A DNA stretch of 64,000 nt from Puccinellia tenuiflora (taxonomy: Eukaryota; Streptophyta; Magnoliopsida; Poales; Poaceae). Below, piece by piece: positions 28,869 to 40,046 of this stretch. Under the pieces are notes generated by a model. It was not told the origin of the DNA. It ran no database searches and saw nothing but the letters and a program-made list of their open reading frames with translations. The number at the start of each line of letters is the position of its first letter. Position 1 is the stretch's first letter. The DNA is taken from positions 1,038,552 to 1,102,551 of the forward strand of contig QRDG01000522.1 of assembly GCA_012064385.1 (NCBI GenBank), given 5' to 3'. The position numbers and the translations under genes are program-made.

Positions 28869-30224
28869 TTGTGTGACAGGGAGGAGGTGGTTGTGGGGAT
28901 TCTTAATTTTTGGTGCGCCGCAGGGAGTGGGGGCACTGCTACTTTTTTTTTTTCCTCTTCCTCTGCTCTGTTTCTCTTGGGCCGTGCCTGGAAAGACAAA
29001 CAATCATTGCGTTTTAACAGCCGGTTGAACATGGTTGATGTGTTGCTTATCCATTCACAGTGAGTGGTGGTACTCTGTCAAGAATGGATTAGCCAGTTTT
29101 ACCTTGATACTCCTCCGTTAGTGTTTAATCTCAATTGCCCCAAGGTTTAGATGTACTCACCAACTCGTGTTCTTTCGATGATCAAAGAGGAGGTCAGGAC
29201 CCAACGAAAAACTCCTCGCGTCGCCTCAAGGAGACTGGGTGAGCAAACCCTAGCCCCCCGCCACCACCCCTTCCTCCCCCCTCCCCTCTGCCCCTCGCCG
29301 TCCCTAGACGCGGCCGCCGGTAAGGGGATAGCGGCGATCTGGCATCTCGCGACCGTGCCACGGCTGTCTGGAGGGGTAGTTCACAACGACACGAGATCCT
29401 CCTTATGCGGCTATTCTTCCCGGCGGCACTACGCCGACATCACAGAGACGTTGGACTCAACAGGGGGCGCGACCGGTCTGCAGCGCAAGGACCCCGGAGC
29501 AACAACTCTGGACACGGTGGCGGCGGCGGAAGCAAGGGATGAGCGCGAAAGCCGTTGCGTGTTAGCGCATACGTTTTCTTGCTGGGGCGGACACATATTT
29601 CTCTCTAAAGGCGAAGACTCTGAAGTGGGCAAACACTCGGCCCAGCGGGCGAACATGCCGGCTCCGGCTCCGCGCACCTGCTGACACCTTTTGAAGCACT
29701 TTCACGTGTGAACCGAAGTCGTCTTGCCGATTCCTTTCTCATTTAAGTCCTCGCCTTTTTCATCTTCCGTAGGGGCCTTTAGTCTTTTGATTAGAGTAGA
29801 GGTCGCGGGAGAGCAGAGCATACCGCCTTGCCATAGTCGCGAGGATCTTAATAGTCCCCTTCGTCAGGGATGACGGGCCATGAGGTGTCTCCTTGGGGTG
29901 GTACATGGGGGCGGCGGATGACGGGACCACGAACACTAGTTCGTCGCAGGAGGCGTCTGGTGACTGGAGCTATCTCTGACGCTGGATGCAGGAGAACTGC
30001 AACCCTCTGGGTTATGCGGATCGGAAGCTGGGGCGGCGACTCCAGATGACGGTGGCGGCACTGACCGTTCGGTTGGTGGCGATGTAGCCGGCTGCAGGTT
30101 TGGGGAGGTGCGGATGCCGGTGAAAAACGCTTCGACTTTGATCATGGCACTTCGTACACATCAACGGTCTCCTCCACCACTCCGAGCACCCCTCTAAATC
30201 CACGGCACCAACAAACTCCCCACC
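28869..30224. other. DWARF4 upstream region and intergenic DNA
   Basis: The first few hundred bases form the DWARF4 promoter region. From about 29210 to 30150 the sequence is GC-rich with low-complexity frames, such as the one at 29151-29684 on the plus strand. It resembles a retroposon 5' leader or a lost gene's leader more than a gene, and I recognise no protein in it. Confidence 0.4.
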
Positions 30225-30226
30225 TA

Positions 30227-30527
30227 CTCCCTCCGTCCACAGATAAGTGGACGTTTAGTTTTGAAATTTGTCCACAAAAGAGTGTACTTCTATCTTTCCA
30301 ATGCATTTTAAAATAGAAAACAATGCTTCTCTCTCATCACACGGGAATCAAGCCCAATAACATTCAACACATGGTCTCCTCATTTTCTATATGCACTTAG
30401 CTCATTGGAGGTGAGAAAATTAAAGAGGAAAGAGATGGAGGTTTGCACATTCCCAATGTATTTTTTACTCCACTTCATAATTTGTCTTAAAATTTCTAGA
30501 TGTCCACTTATTTGTGGACGGAGGGAG
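30227..30527. mobile_element. Stowaway (Tc1/mariner) MITE
   Basis: Inverted termini CTCCCTCCGTCCAC (30227) and GTGGACGGAGGGAG (ending 30527) match, and pairing continues inward for about 30 bases with a few differences. The TA target duplication is at 30225-30226 and 30528-30529. These termini are the hallmark of Triticeae Stowaway MITEs. Length is 301 bp, with no coding. Confidence 0.95.
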
Positions 30528-31816
30528 TATCCAATTTTTTTTTTAGCTCGTACCTCAAATTTCAACAAGAGATGATGATGCTGCTGCTAGATGACATGTG
30601 GTCAACGAACATCTATATCTACATATATACTTCTATATCTTTGGGATATGACGATGTACATATCTGTACATTTATCTCTATATCTATCTACATTTATATC
30701 TATATCTGTACTCCTATACTAATCTATCTAAATATAATATTTATACCTATATCTACAGTTGTACTAATGTAGAAAAGCACGATTTATGGTGGATCCGGAG
30801 AATACCTAAATCAACAGCTCATTTTGCTCCAATTTTTTTGTACATTACGTCAAGACTAATCAGAAGATCCTCCCGTGAGTTATTAATTAGTCGAAAAACA
30901 GCCAAATAGTCATCAATTTACAAATCTCCTCCCACCGTGGAGTCAGCTATAGGGGCCTTGTTTTATTGTATTAAGTTCAAGTTTTACAGCATGTTTAGGA
31001 CTCACTATACTACATATCACGCATGTTTGTTTAGTGGTTTGAAAGCATGGTTATGCCTCTAAGCACCCAAACCGTAATCTTCTCCAACTCAAGCGACCCA
31101 CGCCCCCTACTCCTAAGTCTAGCCACTCGCACCCGCTGAAGTATGGGCCGTCATGGCTAGCCGCTTCGTCCTTCTTCTCGCTCTGTCATGACTCATCGTT
31201 GCCAGCGCTACGGAGGCGAGCTGCATTAGCCCCTACTCCGGGTCGATGGATGACAACCACTCTCCATCTCCATTTCTCTCTATCTCAATATCGATCTGGT
31301 GCTCGCGCAGAGATAGTAGAAGGGGAGAGGATAAGGAGGAACGATACGAGAGAGAGAGGAAAGGAGGAGACACGGGGGGCGTGGTTTGATGGGGGGGGGG
31401 GGGTGGACATGTGTTCACGACATGTCCACTCGGTGCACCCAAGGTCTCCCCCCGTTTTGGAGCATGTCCATTTTGCAAATAAAAATAAATGAAATTTAAA
31501 TAGGAATATAAGACAAAAAATTAAAAAATAAATAAAACTACATAAAGTTCCACTAGTCCAAACATACACAAACATTACATAAATAAAATTAAAGCTAGGG
31601 TTTCTAACCATAGTGTTCATCAAACTCAATTAATAACAATGACCGGTGTAGTCGACATGGTGGGATCCATCGGTGGAGGTGGTGCCATTGGTGCTTCGAT
31701 TGCGGTCTGCATGTTGGGCTACTCCACGAACCTTCTCCTCGGGGGCGAGCCGCCCAACTCGCTCGGCTTCTGCTCGTACATCTTGTTACTGTTCTACTGA
31801 CATCGGTGGAGTCAAT

Positions 31817-31829
<13 letters not shown>
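30528..31829. other. Intergenic DNA with an ATCTAT-type simple repeat and an unplaced repeat fragment
   Basis: A degenerate microsatellite of tatatct/atctat units spans about 30608-30765. The stretch 31360-31800, read on the minus strand, looks like the 3' part of a common DNA-transposon-derived repeat; I cannot name it and see no intact protein. A G run lies near 31390-31402. Confidence 0.4.
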
Positions 31830-31847
<18 letters not shown>

Positions 31848-31852
31848 GGGGN
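31816..31852. other. (GT)n-(G)n run ending in N: probable assembly break
   Basis: A short GT repeat passes into more than 20 consecutive G and then the only N of the window at 31852. The next base begins abruptly inside a Copia LTR, at the position equal to 38482 in the partner LTR. The missing 347 bp of the LTR, the absent left target duplication and the absent second half of the invaded Copia element all point to a join of non-adjacent sequence here. Confidence 0.75.
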
Positions 31853-33423
31853 ATGAGATTATATCACTCCCGTTCACCGGAGGAATACTTTGTGGACATC
31901 AAACGTCACTTCGTAACTGGGTGATTATAAAGGTGGCTTTCAGGTATCTCCGATGGTGGGTTGTTGGGTAATATGAATCGAGAGTGGAATTTGTCCCTCC
32001 TTGTGACGGAGAAGATATCTCCAGGCCTTCTCGGTAATATAGCATCAAGAGTCTGCAGACATGTGATTAAGTTGTAATCACCGGGATCCTATATTATGGA
32101 CGAGTAAAGAGAACTTGCCGGTAACGAGATTAAACTGGACATGGGGATGTCAACGATTATATCTCGGGCAAGTAAAATATCGTGAGACAAAGGGAATCGT
32201 ATATGAGATTAATTGAATCTCCGGCATCGTGGTTCAATCGAGAAAAGGTTTTCGTTGAGTGTATAGGAATTAATATGGACATCCCGGTCCCGCTATTAAT
32301 TATTGATATGATCATGTCTATGCATTCTCGAACCCGTAGGGTCACACACTTAACGTTCCGATGAAGTTAGGTTTTGCGATGAATTAAATGATGAAGTGAA
32401 CGAATGGTGATTCGGAGTCTCGGATGGGATCCCGGACATCACGAGGAGTTCCGGAGGAGTCCGGAGAATAAGATTCATATATGGAAAGTGGTTTCCGGAG
32501 GTTTCGGAAAAGTTCCGGAAATTATTTAAAGGGTACCGGAAGGTTCCGGAAGTGTTCTAGAAGGGTCTAGAAGTGGGACCATAATTTGTATGGGGCCCAC
32601 ATGGTGCAAAGGGGTGCTGCCACCACCTAGGTGGTGCGCACCACCTAAGCCCACATGGGCTGGTGCGGCATGACAAGGAGGGGAGTCCCACTCCTAGTTG
32701 GACTAGGAGGTGGGCTCCCACCCCTTTAGGAAAGGGGCCCAAGAAGGAGTCCTTGTTGGACTCCAACTTGGGGGGCAAGACAAAGGGGGGGCCGGCCGGC
32801 CCTGCCCTTGCCCTAGCCGCCACCTATATAAGGAGGGGCAAGGGGGGGCGCAACACACACCTTGGAGGCAGCCGCACCCCCCCCCATAGCCGCACCCCCC
32901 TCTCTCTCCCATCTACCCTAGCCGCACCCCTCCTCTCCCGGAGGGCTGCCGCCATCCAACCTCCACACCTAGCCGCACCACCCCTATGCCCTAGGGCTGC
33001 TGCGCCACCTTGTCCTCTCCCTCTCCTCTTGCTTGGCTTGGCGAAGCCCTGCTCGCGGAGACCGTCATCGTCACCGGCACTACCGTCGTGCTGCTGAGAT
33101 CATCAAGGCCACGTCGTCTCGCTTGCGGGATCAAGGAGTCGACGTCTTCATCGAGCTGTACGTGTGGACGCCGCGGAGGTGCTGCCCGTTGCTGCACTTC
33201 ACCGGATTGGATCTCGAGGATAATACATCTCCTCGCGACTAGACGAGTCTAGTTGCGGGGATCGACTAGCCAACCCCTGCACCGACAAAACGCGTTTGTT
33301 GATCTTCGAGGGTAAGAGATTGGATCTCATCTTCGCTATCTTCATCTCGTTGATCTAGATCCTTGGGGTTTATTCCGCTTTGCCGCGTAGAAAATTTTTG
33401 TTTTCCATGCTGCGACCCCTTCA
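31853..33423 (+). repeat. 5' LTR of the BARE-like element, missing its first 347 bp
   Basis: It aligns base for base with 38482-40046 of the 3' LTR. By eye I find about seven clean substitutions and a few indels, mostly in C runs near 32875-32920. A TATA box (ctatataagg, 32824-32833) is present. A cluster of ccgga motifs lies at 32445-32555, upstream of the TATA box. The left end is cut at the N of 31852. Confidence 0.92.
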
Positions 33424-33424
33424 G

Positions 33425-33437
33425 TGGTATCAGAGCC
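33425..33437 (+). other. Primer-binding site of the BARE-like element
   Basis: TGGTATCAGAGCC, complementary to the 3' end of initiator tRNA-Met, begins one base after the LTR end (33423). Confidence 0.93.
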
Positions 33438-34685
33438 TAGATCTTTCGTAGGTGTTGATGCGATTAGAACACAAGGAGTTGTGGGCGTTGATATTTTATG
33501 TTGCTACCTTCTCGCGTGCACTTTGCATCTTTGCGGTATTGTGAGATTGAAGCGGCCCGGACCAACCTTACTCGTCCACGCACGAGAGACCGGTTCCACG
33601 ACTGACATGCAACTTGTTTTGCATAAGTGGCTGGCGGGTGTCTGTTTCTCTTGCTTTAGTGAGGATGCAATTTTCAATGGAAGGCCTTTCAAAAGGATGA
33701 GTAAATAAGCAACTATTATATCACCGTTGTGGTTTTGCGTAGATTAGAACGGTTCTATCTCGTTGACCCAAGCCACGTAAAATTTGCATAAACAAAGTAG
33801 AGGCGTCTAACTTGTTTTTGCAGAGGGGGTCAAGTGATGTGATATGGCCAATGTGATTTGTGATAATGTATGCAATGATCATGTTTGTAATATTTCGCGA
33901 CTTGCATGTCGACGAGTACGGCAACCGGCAGGAGCCATATGGTTGTCTATTATTTTATGTGACCTGCGTGTCAATGAAATCACCATGTAATTTGCTTTAC
34001 TTTATTGCTAAGAGTAGCATTAGTTGTAGTTGCAATAGTTGGTGGACAACCATGGTGATGGCGCCAAGATGATGGAGATCATGCCGGAGATGGAGATCTT
34101 GCCGGTGCTTTGAAGATGGAGATCTAAGAGCATATGAAGAAAGGCCATATCATATCACAATTATGAATTGCATGTGATGTTAATCCCTTTTATGCACCTT
34201 ATTGTTATGCTTAGATGTGATCGCGACGGTAGCATGATAAGGTGATCTCTCATGTTAATATCAAGATAATTAAGTGTTCTCCCCTAGTATGCGCCGTTGC
34301 GAAAGTTCGTCGTTTCGAAGCATCACGTGATGATCGGGTGTGATAGATTCAACGTTCACATACAACGGGTGCAAGCCAGTTTGCACAAGCAGAAATACTA
34401 CGGTTGTCTTGACGAGCCTAGCATGTACAGACATGGCCTCGGGAACACGGAACCGAAAGGTTAAACACGAGTCATATAAATGATATGATCAACACTGAGT
34501 TGTTCACCATTGAAACTACATCATCTCACGTGATGATCGGTGGTGGTGTAGTGGATTTGGATCGTGTGTCACTAATCAACCGGAGAGATGTTGAGTTTAG
34601 TGGGAGTTCGTTAATTTGATTAAGTTGAACTAAAATTATCATAAACAAGTGTCCTAAAGATGTCTTTGCAAAATCCTTGTAGATC
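33438..34685 (+). other. Untranslated leader of the BARE-like element
   Basis: It shows the phrases typical of BARE leaders, including atggcctcgggaacacgg near 34433 and catctcacgtgatgatcgg near 34523. No credible coding frame precedes the gag ATG at 34686. Confidence 0.75.
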
Positions 34686-35315
34686 ATGGGAGACTACAGT
34701 AGTATGTTTCTTGCTGAGGAGCTGCGTCTAGATGGGTCCAACTTTGCTGAGTGGTACATGCGTCTGAGAGAAGCCCTTTTCGCCAATGATGAGCTCTACG
34801 TGATAGATGAAGCTTTAGAAAAACGCCCTGATGTTACTGTTGACTATGAAGGGTATATGGAGTGGTATGATCAAAAGACCACCTACTTGAGAGTCGAGTG
34901 GCTGATATGCACCTTCATGGATTCTAACCTTGGTAGGCAATTTGGAAACTTGAGCGCAATGGAGATTGTCGATGAGCTGAAACAAAGGTTCATAGCACAA
35001 GTTAGAGTTGCAAGGTTTGAATGCCTGGATGAATTTCTTTCAACTAAGATGGAAGAAAACACTTGCTTGGAACAGCACCTAAGTAAGATGCACCGGCTGT
35101 ATTATACTATGGTGGATGTTTGGAACCATGAAATAACTGACGAGATGGCAATAGATGGGGTGCTGCGTTCGCTTCCCCCCAGCTATAAGGACTATGTGAA
35201 GAACTATGTCATGGGAAGGGATTCGATCACTTTCTGTGAGTTCATTTCCCAGCTGAGTCAAGTTAAAGTGGAACCCATAGCAGGAGAGGTAGTCAACGCA
35301 GAAGGTATATTTTGA
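34686..35315 (+). CDS. Copia-type gag (UBN2-like), 209 residues
   Basis: This is an uninterrupted frame. The start MGDYSSMFLAEELRLDGSNF follows the usual Copia gag pattern of a short lead, then an L-x-G-x-N-F/Y-x-x-W segment (LDGSNFAEW). The centre contains DELKQRF and the C-terminal half contains VLRSLPPSYKDYV, both hallmark segments of the gag_2/UBN2 domain. It ends before any CCHC knuckle, so it is shorter than an autonomous BARE gag and would lack the RNA-binding end. The sequence differs clearly from the classical BARE gag although the leader and LTR are BARE-like. An open frame in an otherwise non-coding element suggests recent selection or youth. Confidence 0.85.
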   Translation: MGDYSSMFLAEELRLDGSNFAEWYMRLREALFANDELYVIDEALEKRPDVTVDYEGYMEWYDQKTTYLRVEWLICTFMDSNLGRQFGNLSAMEIVDELKQRFIAQVRVARFECLDEFLSTKMEENTCLEQHLSKMHRLYYTMVDVWNHEITDEMAIDGVLRSLPPSYKDYVKNYVMGRDSITFCEFISQLSQVKVEPIAGEVVNAEGIF

Positions 35316-38121
35316 TATACTAGTTATAAATGTTTAAATGTCCCGTTTACACTTGTGGTGAGCTAAGTATTTGATACTTGTGCTGTTTTATGAAAACAGG
35401 GCCTGCCGTTTGAGAAGTGCATGGAGGGACTGAGTGGATTTCGCGGGAAGATGGCAATCAAGGAGTTGATGCTGGCGTCATTTCACTTCTACATTTATCG
35501 TTTTAAATTAGAGGATTTGAATGAGTTTTGTAATCGAATTAAGTGTGATCTTAAATTAGTGTGTCTCGTTTGTGAGACGGTCATTCATGTTAAAGACAAG
35601 TGGTTGTTCTATTTTCATGAGTAATCCTTTTTGGAGATCACGTTTCGATTATGAGATTATTGTCCTTTGCTAGATTTAAACGATAATTAGTTAAACACTT
35701 ATAAAATAAAGACATGCTAAAATATCCAATACTTATTGATGAGAATTGTTTTAATTGTACTATTAGTGCTGAAGAGCATGTTGATGCGCATCACTAAGTA
35801 GTGTGATTAAAAATGCCATTTTCTGAAAATGCCATGAGTTGCTGAAAATAAACACAAGTGTTGGTTGTATTTTTCAGTAATAAAGACATCATTGTTTTAT
35901 CATGGATGAGTGAATAGGAGTATTTATTCATGTCATGATGAGATTTTGGAAGTAGAGGATATTAAGTTAACAAGATAATTGAGTCTTTTCGATTTGATCA
36001 AAAGAGACAAAATATTTGAGTTATTGTTTAGTATGGTGACTTGTGACAAGTGTTATCACAAATTACAATATTTAGAGATTATTCAAAAGTGTTTTGATAA
36101 ACCTAAAGTATTGTAGTCACATTATATTAGATATTATGTGGTCACAAACAAAGAGGGTCTTAGATTTTAAGGTTTCATTAGTATCATTTAGATTTATTTT
36201 GATAACACTCTGGTTTTAAATAAAGGATCTATTTAATGATTTGCATTTCGCATATGAGTTATGTGAAATAGTGGTTTCAATAATTATGAGATAATTAAAA
36301 GCCAAAGCAAATAAAGTTTTGTAGAATGTTCATATGAGATTATGAATAAGAGATTCCACAATGTGAGACTAAAAGGAACAAACCAATGTGTTTGGTTGTG
36401 TTATGTATTTTAGTGGTTTTATCGTGAAATTGTTTCATGGATAAAAGGAATTGTTGGAATAAAGTTTAGAAAGTTTAAACCTTTCATGTTTATGTATCAA
36501 GTGGCACATATGTAAAGTGCTATGTTGGTTAAAACTTGACACATAAAAGGTTCTGATGATGGTGATCATTGAATTTTGGTTTAGCTTGTCTAAAGAGAAG
36601 TAGGATTCAAGAATATGAATTTTGTCAACAGTTGCAAAATAATATTCATGATTTACTTGTCGTGTTTGGGAAACAAGACATACCTACAAAACTACAAAAG
36701 AAGAAATAGAAACTTTAAATACGAAAGTGACTAAGAGTCATTCTACTTTAAGTTTAAATCATAAAGTAATTGTTACTTGATTTTGTGAAAAGAATGTTTC
36801 ACATATTTATTTGGCAAAAGAGTTTGCGTGGAATAAATAAAACTTAAAGCTAGCAAAGTGCTGGTGTTTCGTATATGAGTTCTCGAATCTTAAGGGTTAA
36901 GAGTTTTGGAGGAGTCCAAAGTGTCGAGAAAGTGCATAAGAAACTGAGTGAGATCTAATTAAGATATGTGGTGACATATATTAAGTTAGAGCAGAAATTA
37001 ATTTCCATAATCAAAATATGTGGTGACATATGTTTGAGTGGGAGCTAGTTAATCATGGTCAAATATAAAGATAACATATTTCTGAGTGAGAGTCAAAGTG
37101 GCTTCACAATTTAATATGTGTATGAGGTATATTTGAGTGGGAGTTTACAACATAGTGTGTTTTGAGTGAAATGGAGATTTCATAAATGTTGTAAATGTTG
37201 TCATGGACCAATGCATAACTTATGAAGTTAGTTTGAATGTCAAATATTCATGTAGATGAATGTATCTATGGAGGATAGATAAGTTTGATAAACATTAAAG
37301 TCAGGGTGTTTTACCTATACAAGTTTTTGAAGGAGTTCAAAATGAAACAAGAGAAGAATGGTTCATCTCATTGTGATATGTAGGTGAAGCATTGAGTTGG
37401 AGAACTCAGTACAAAATTGATGGTTAGAGGATATGTTGGAATTCAATATGAATTGTTCATAGGTCTCAACATATAAGAACCATATGTTTGTATATGACGA
37501 TATGTGACCCAAGTTCTTAATTGTAAGAACATGTTGAATGAGGAGTCATTTTTCATGAGATTGAGATAAATTTAGAAAGTGGTGGACTTGGTTGAAGTCA
37601 TAAAGCCAGACTAAATTAGGGATCTCTTAATAGCAGAGTAGCACAGCGAAAGCATGATCGGAAATATCAAAGTGACAAGGTTCACTGTTGATTTGTTAAG
37701 TCTACAACATATAGGAGTATATGATTAATTCAAGGATTGAAATGAGATATAATATTTTGGTTTGAGAAAGTTGTTTCAAGATTGAGTGAGTTCCAGATGC
37801 ATGTGTTATGAGAAAGTCCATTTGACTAATCATACATATGGGCATGAAAGGATATGATTATCTCACTCTATAACCAAACATATTATATGCATTATATGAT
37901 AATGGTTTTATCATGGGATGATAGGAAGTTTATCATGGGATGATAAAGTAATGTCAAATTAGGTGACAGTTACAAATTTTGCAAAGGACATAAAGAGCTG
38001 TAAAGTACAGAGCACGGACAGAACCTCTTCCACAAGCAAACATGATCAGCACTGAGACTTCATGAGTGAGACTCCATGGGTGTTGGATCGCGGAAATGTA
38101 AACTAGATTATTGACTCTAGT
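35316..38121 (+). other. Non-coding interior of the BARE-like element
   Basis: 2.8 kb of AT-rich sequence without long frames where pol would be expected. Repeated phrases such as gtggtgacatat and gagtgggag occur between about 36960 and 37150. No reverse transcriptase or integrase motif can be read in any frame. Confidence 0.8.
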
Positions 38122-38134
38122 GCAAGTGGGAGAC
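38122..38134 (+). other. Polypurine tract of the BARE-like element
   Basis: The sequence gcaagtgggagac lies directly before the 3' LTR start TGTTGG at 38135. It is the standard BARE-type plus-strand primer. Confidence 0.85.
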
Positions 38135-40046
38135 TGTTGGGAATATGCCCTAGAGGCAATAATAAAATAGTTTATTAAGCATATTCAAGTTTATGATAAT
38201 AGTTTATTATCCATGCTATAATTGTATTAAATGGAAACATAATACATGTGTGGAATATAAACACCCGGAGTCCCTAGTGAGCCTCTACTGGACTAGTTCG
38301 TTGATCAAGAGATAGTTAGAGTTTCCTAACTATGGACTTGTTATAGTCACTTGATAACGGAGTCATATCATTAGGAGTAATGGTGTGATGGACATGACCC
38401 AAATAAAGAGTTGCAATTAATCGTGTCACAAAAGTTTTGTTGTCAACACTTTTAATATGCCAAATATAGTTTCCTTAGACCATGAGATTATATCACTCTC
38501 GTTCACCGGAGGAATACTTTGTGGACATCAAACGTCACTTCGTAACTGGGTGATTATAAAGGTGGCTTTCAGGTATCTCCGATGGTGGGTTGTTGGGTAA
38601 TATGAATCGAGAGTGGAATTTGTCCCTCCTTGTGACGGAGAAGATATCTCCAGGCCTTCTCGGTAATATAGCATCAAGAGTCTGCAGACATGTGATTAAG
38701 TTGTAATCACCGGGATCCTATATTATGGACGAGTAAAGAGAACTTGCCGGTAACGAGATTAAACTGGACATGGGGATGTCAACGATTATATCTCGGGCAA
38801 GTAAAATATCGTGAGACAAAGGGAATCGTATATGAGATTAATTGAATCTCCGGCATCGTGGTTCAATCGAGAAAAGGTTTTCGTTGAGTGTATAGGAATT
38901 AATATGGACATCCCGGTCCCGCTATTAATTATTGATATGATCATGTCTATGCATTCTCGAACCCGTAGGGTCACACACTTAACGTTCCGATGAAGTTAGG
39001 TTTTGCGATGAATTAAATGATGAACTGAACGAATGGTGATTCGGAGTCTCGGATGGGATCCCGGACATCACGAGGAGTTCCGGAGGAGTCCGGAGAATAA
39101 GATTCATATATGGAAAGTGGTTTCCGGAGGTCTCGGAAAAGTTCCGGAAATTATTTAAAGGGTACCGGAAGGTTCCGGAGTGTTCTAGAAGGGTCTAGAA
39201 GTGGGACCATAATTTGTATGGGGCCCACATGGTGCAAAGGGGTGCTGCCACCACCTAGGTGGTGCGCACCACCTAAGCCCACATGGGCTGGTGCGGCATG
39301 ACAAGGAGGGGAGTCCCACTCCTAGTTGGACTAGGAGGTGGGCTCCCACCCCTTTAGGAAAGGGGCCCAAGAAGGAGTCCTTGTTGGACTCCAACTTGGG
39401 GGGCAAGACAAAGGGGGGGCCGGCCGGCCCTGCCCTTGCCCTAGCCGCCACCTATATAAGGAGGGGCAAGGGGGGGCGCAACACAACCTTGGAGGCAGCC
39501 GCACCCCCCCCATAGCCGCACCCCCCTCTCCCCTCTAGCCCTAGCCGCACCCCTCCTCTCCCGGAGGGCTGCCGCCATCCAACCTCCACACCTAGCCGCA
39601 CCACCCCTATGCCCTAGGGCTGCTGCGCCACCTTGTCCTCTCCCTCTCCTCTTGCTTGGCTTGGCGAAGCCCTGCTTGCGGACACCGTCATCGTCACCGG
39701 CACTACCGTCGTGCTGCTGAGATCATCAAGGCCACGTCGTCTCGCTTGCGGGATCAAGGAGTCGACGTCTTCATCGAGCTGTACGTGTGGACGCCGCGGA
39801 GGTGCTGCCCGTTGCTGCACTTCACCGGATTGGAACTCGAGGATAATACATCTCCTCGCGACTAGACGAGTCTAGTTGCGGGGATCGACTAGCCAACCCC
39901 TGCACCGACAAAACACGTTTGTTGATCTTCGAGGGTAAGAGATTGGATCTCATCTTCGCTATCTTCATCTCGTTGATCTAGATCCTTGGGGTTTATTCCG
40001 CTTTGCCGCGTAGAAAATTTTTGTTTTCCATGCTGCGACCCCTTCA
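38135..40046 (+). repeat. 3' LTR of the BARE-like element (complete, 1912 bp)
   Basis: It runs from TGTTGGGAATATGCC to CCCCTTCA. It carries a TATA box (39452-39461 region, ctatataagg) and a cluster of ccgga motifs at about 39073-39180. The adjacent bases 40047-40051 (cttgc) are the right target site; the left copy is lost at the assembly break. Confidence 0.95.

Larger units (their letters stand above)
31853..40046 (+). mobile_element. BARE/Angela-like Copia LTR retrotransposon, gag-only
   Basis: The order on the plus strand is 5' LTR (start missing), primer-binding site (33425-33437), a BARE-type untranslated leader, a 209-codon gag (34686-35315), 2.8 kb without coding frames, a polypurine tract ending 38134, and a complete 3' LTR (38135-40046). 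The LTR begins TGTTGGGAATATGCCCTAG, the known start of BARE/Angela LTRs. There is no protease, integrase, reverse transcriptase or RNase H, so it depends on enzymes from another element. The LTRs are nearly identical, so it is young. It lies inside the Copia element at 40047-46913. Confidence 0.9.

Noticed and set aside
39889..40046. C-terminal 50 residues of the 554-codon pol frame
   Set aside because: They are translation of the BARE-like LTR after the insertion point at 40046 and not part of pol.
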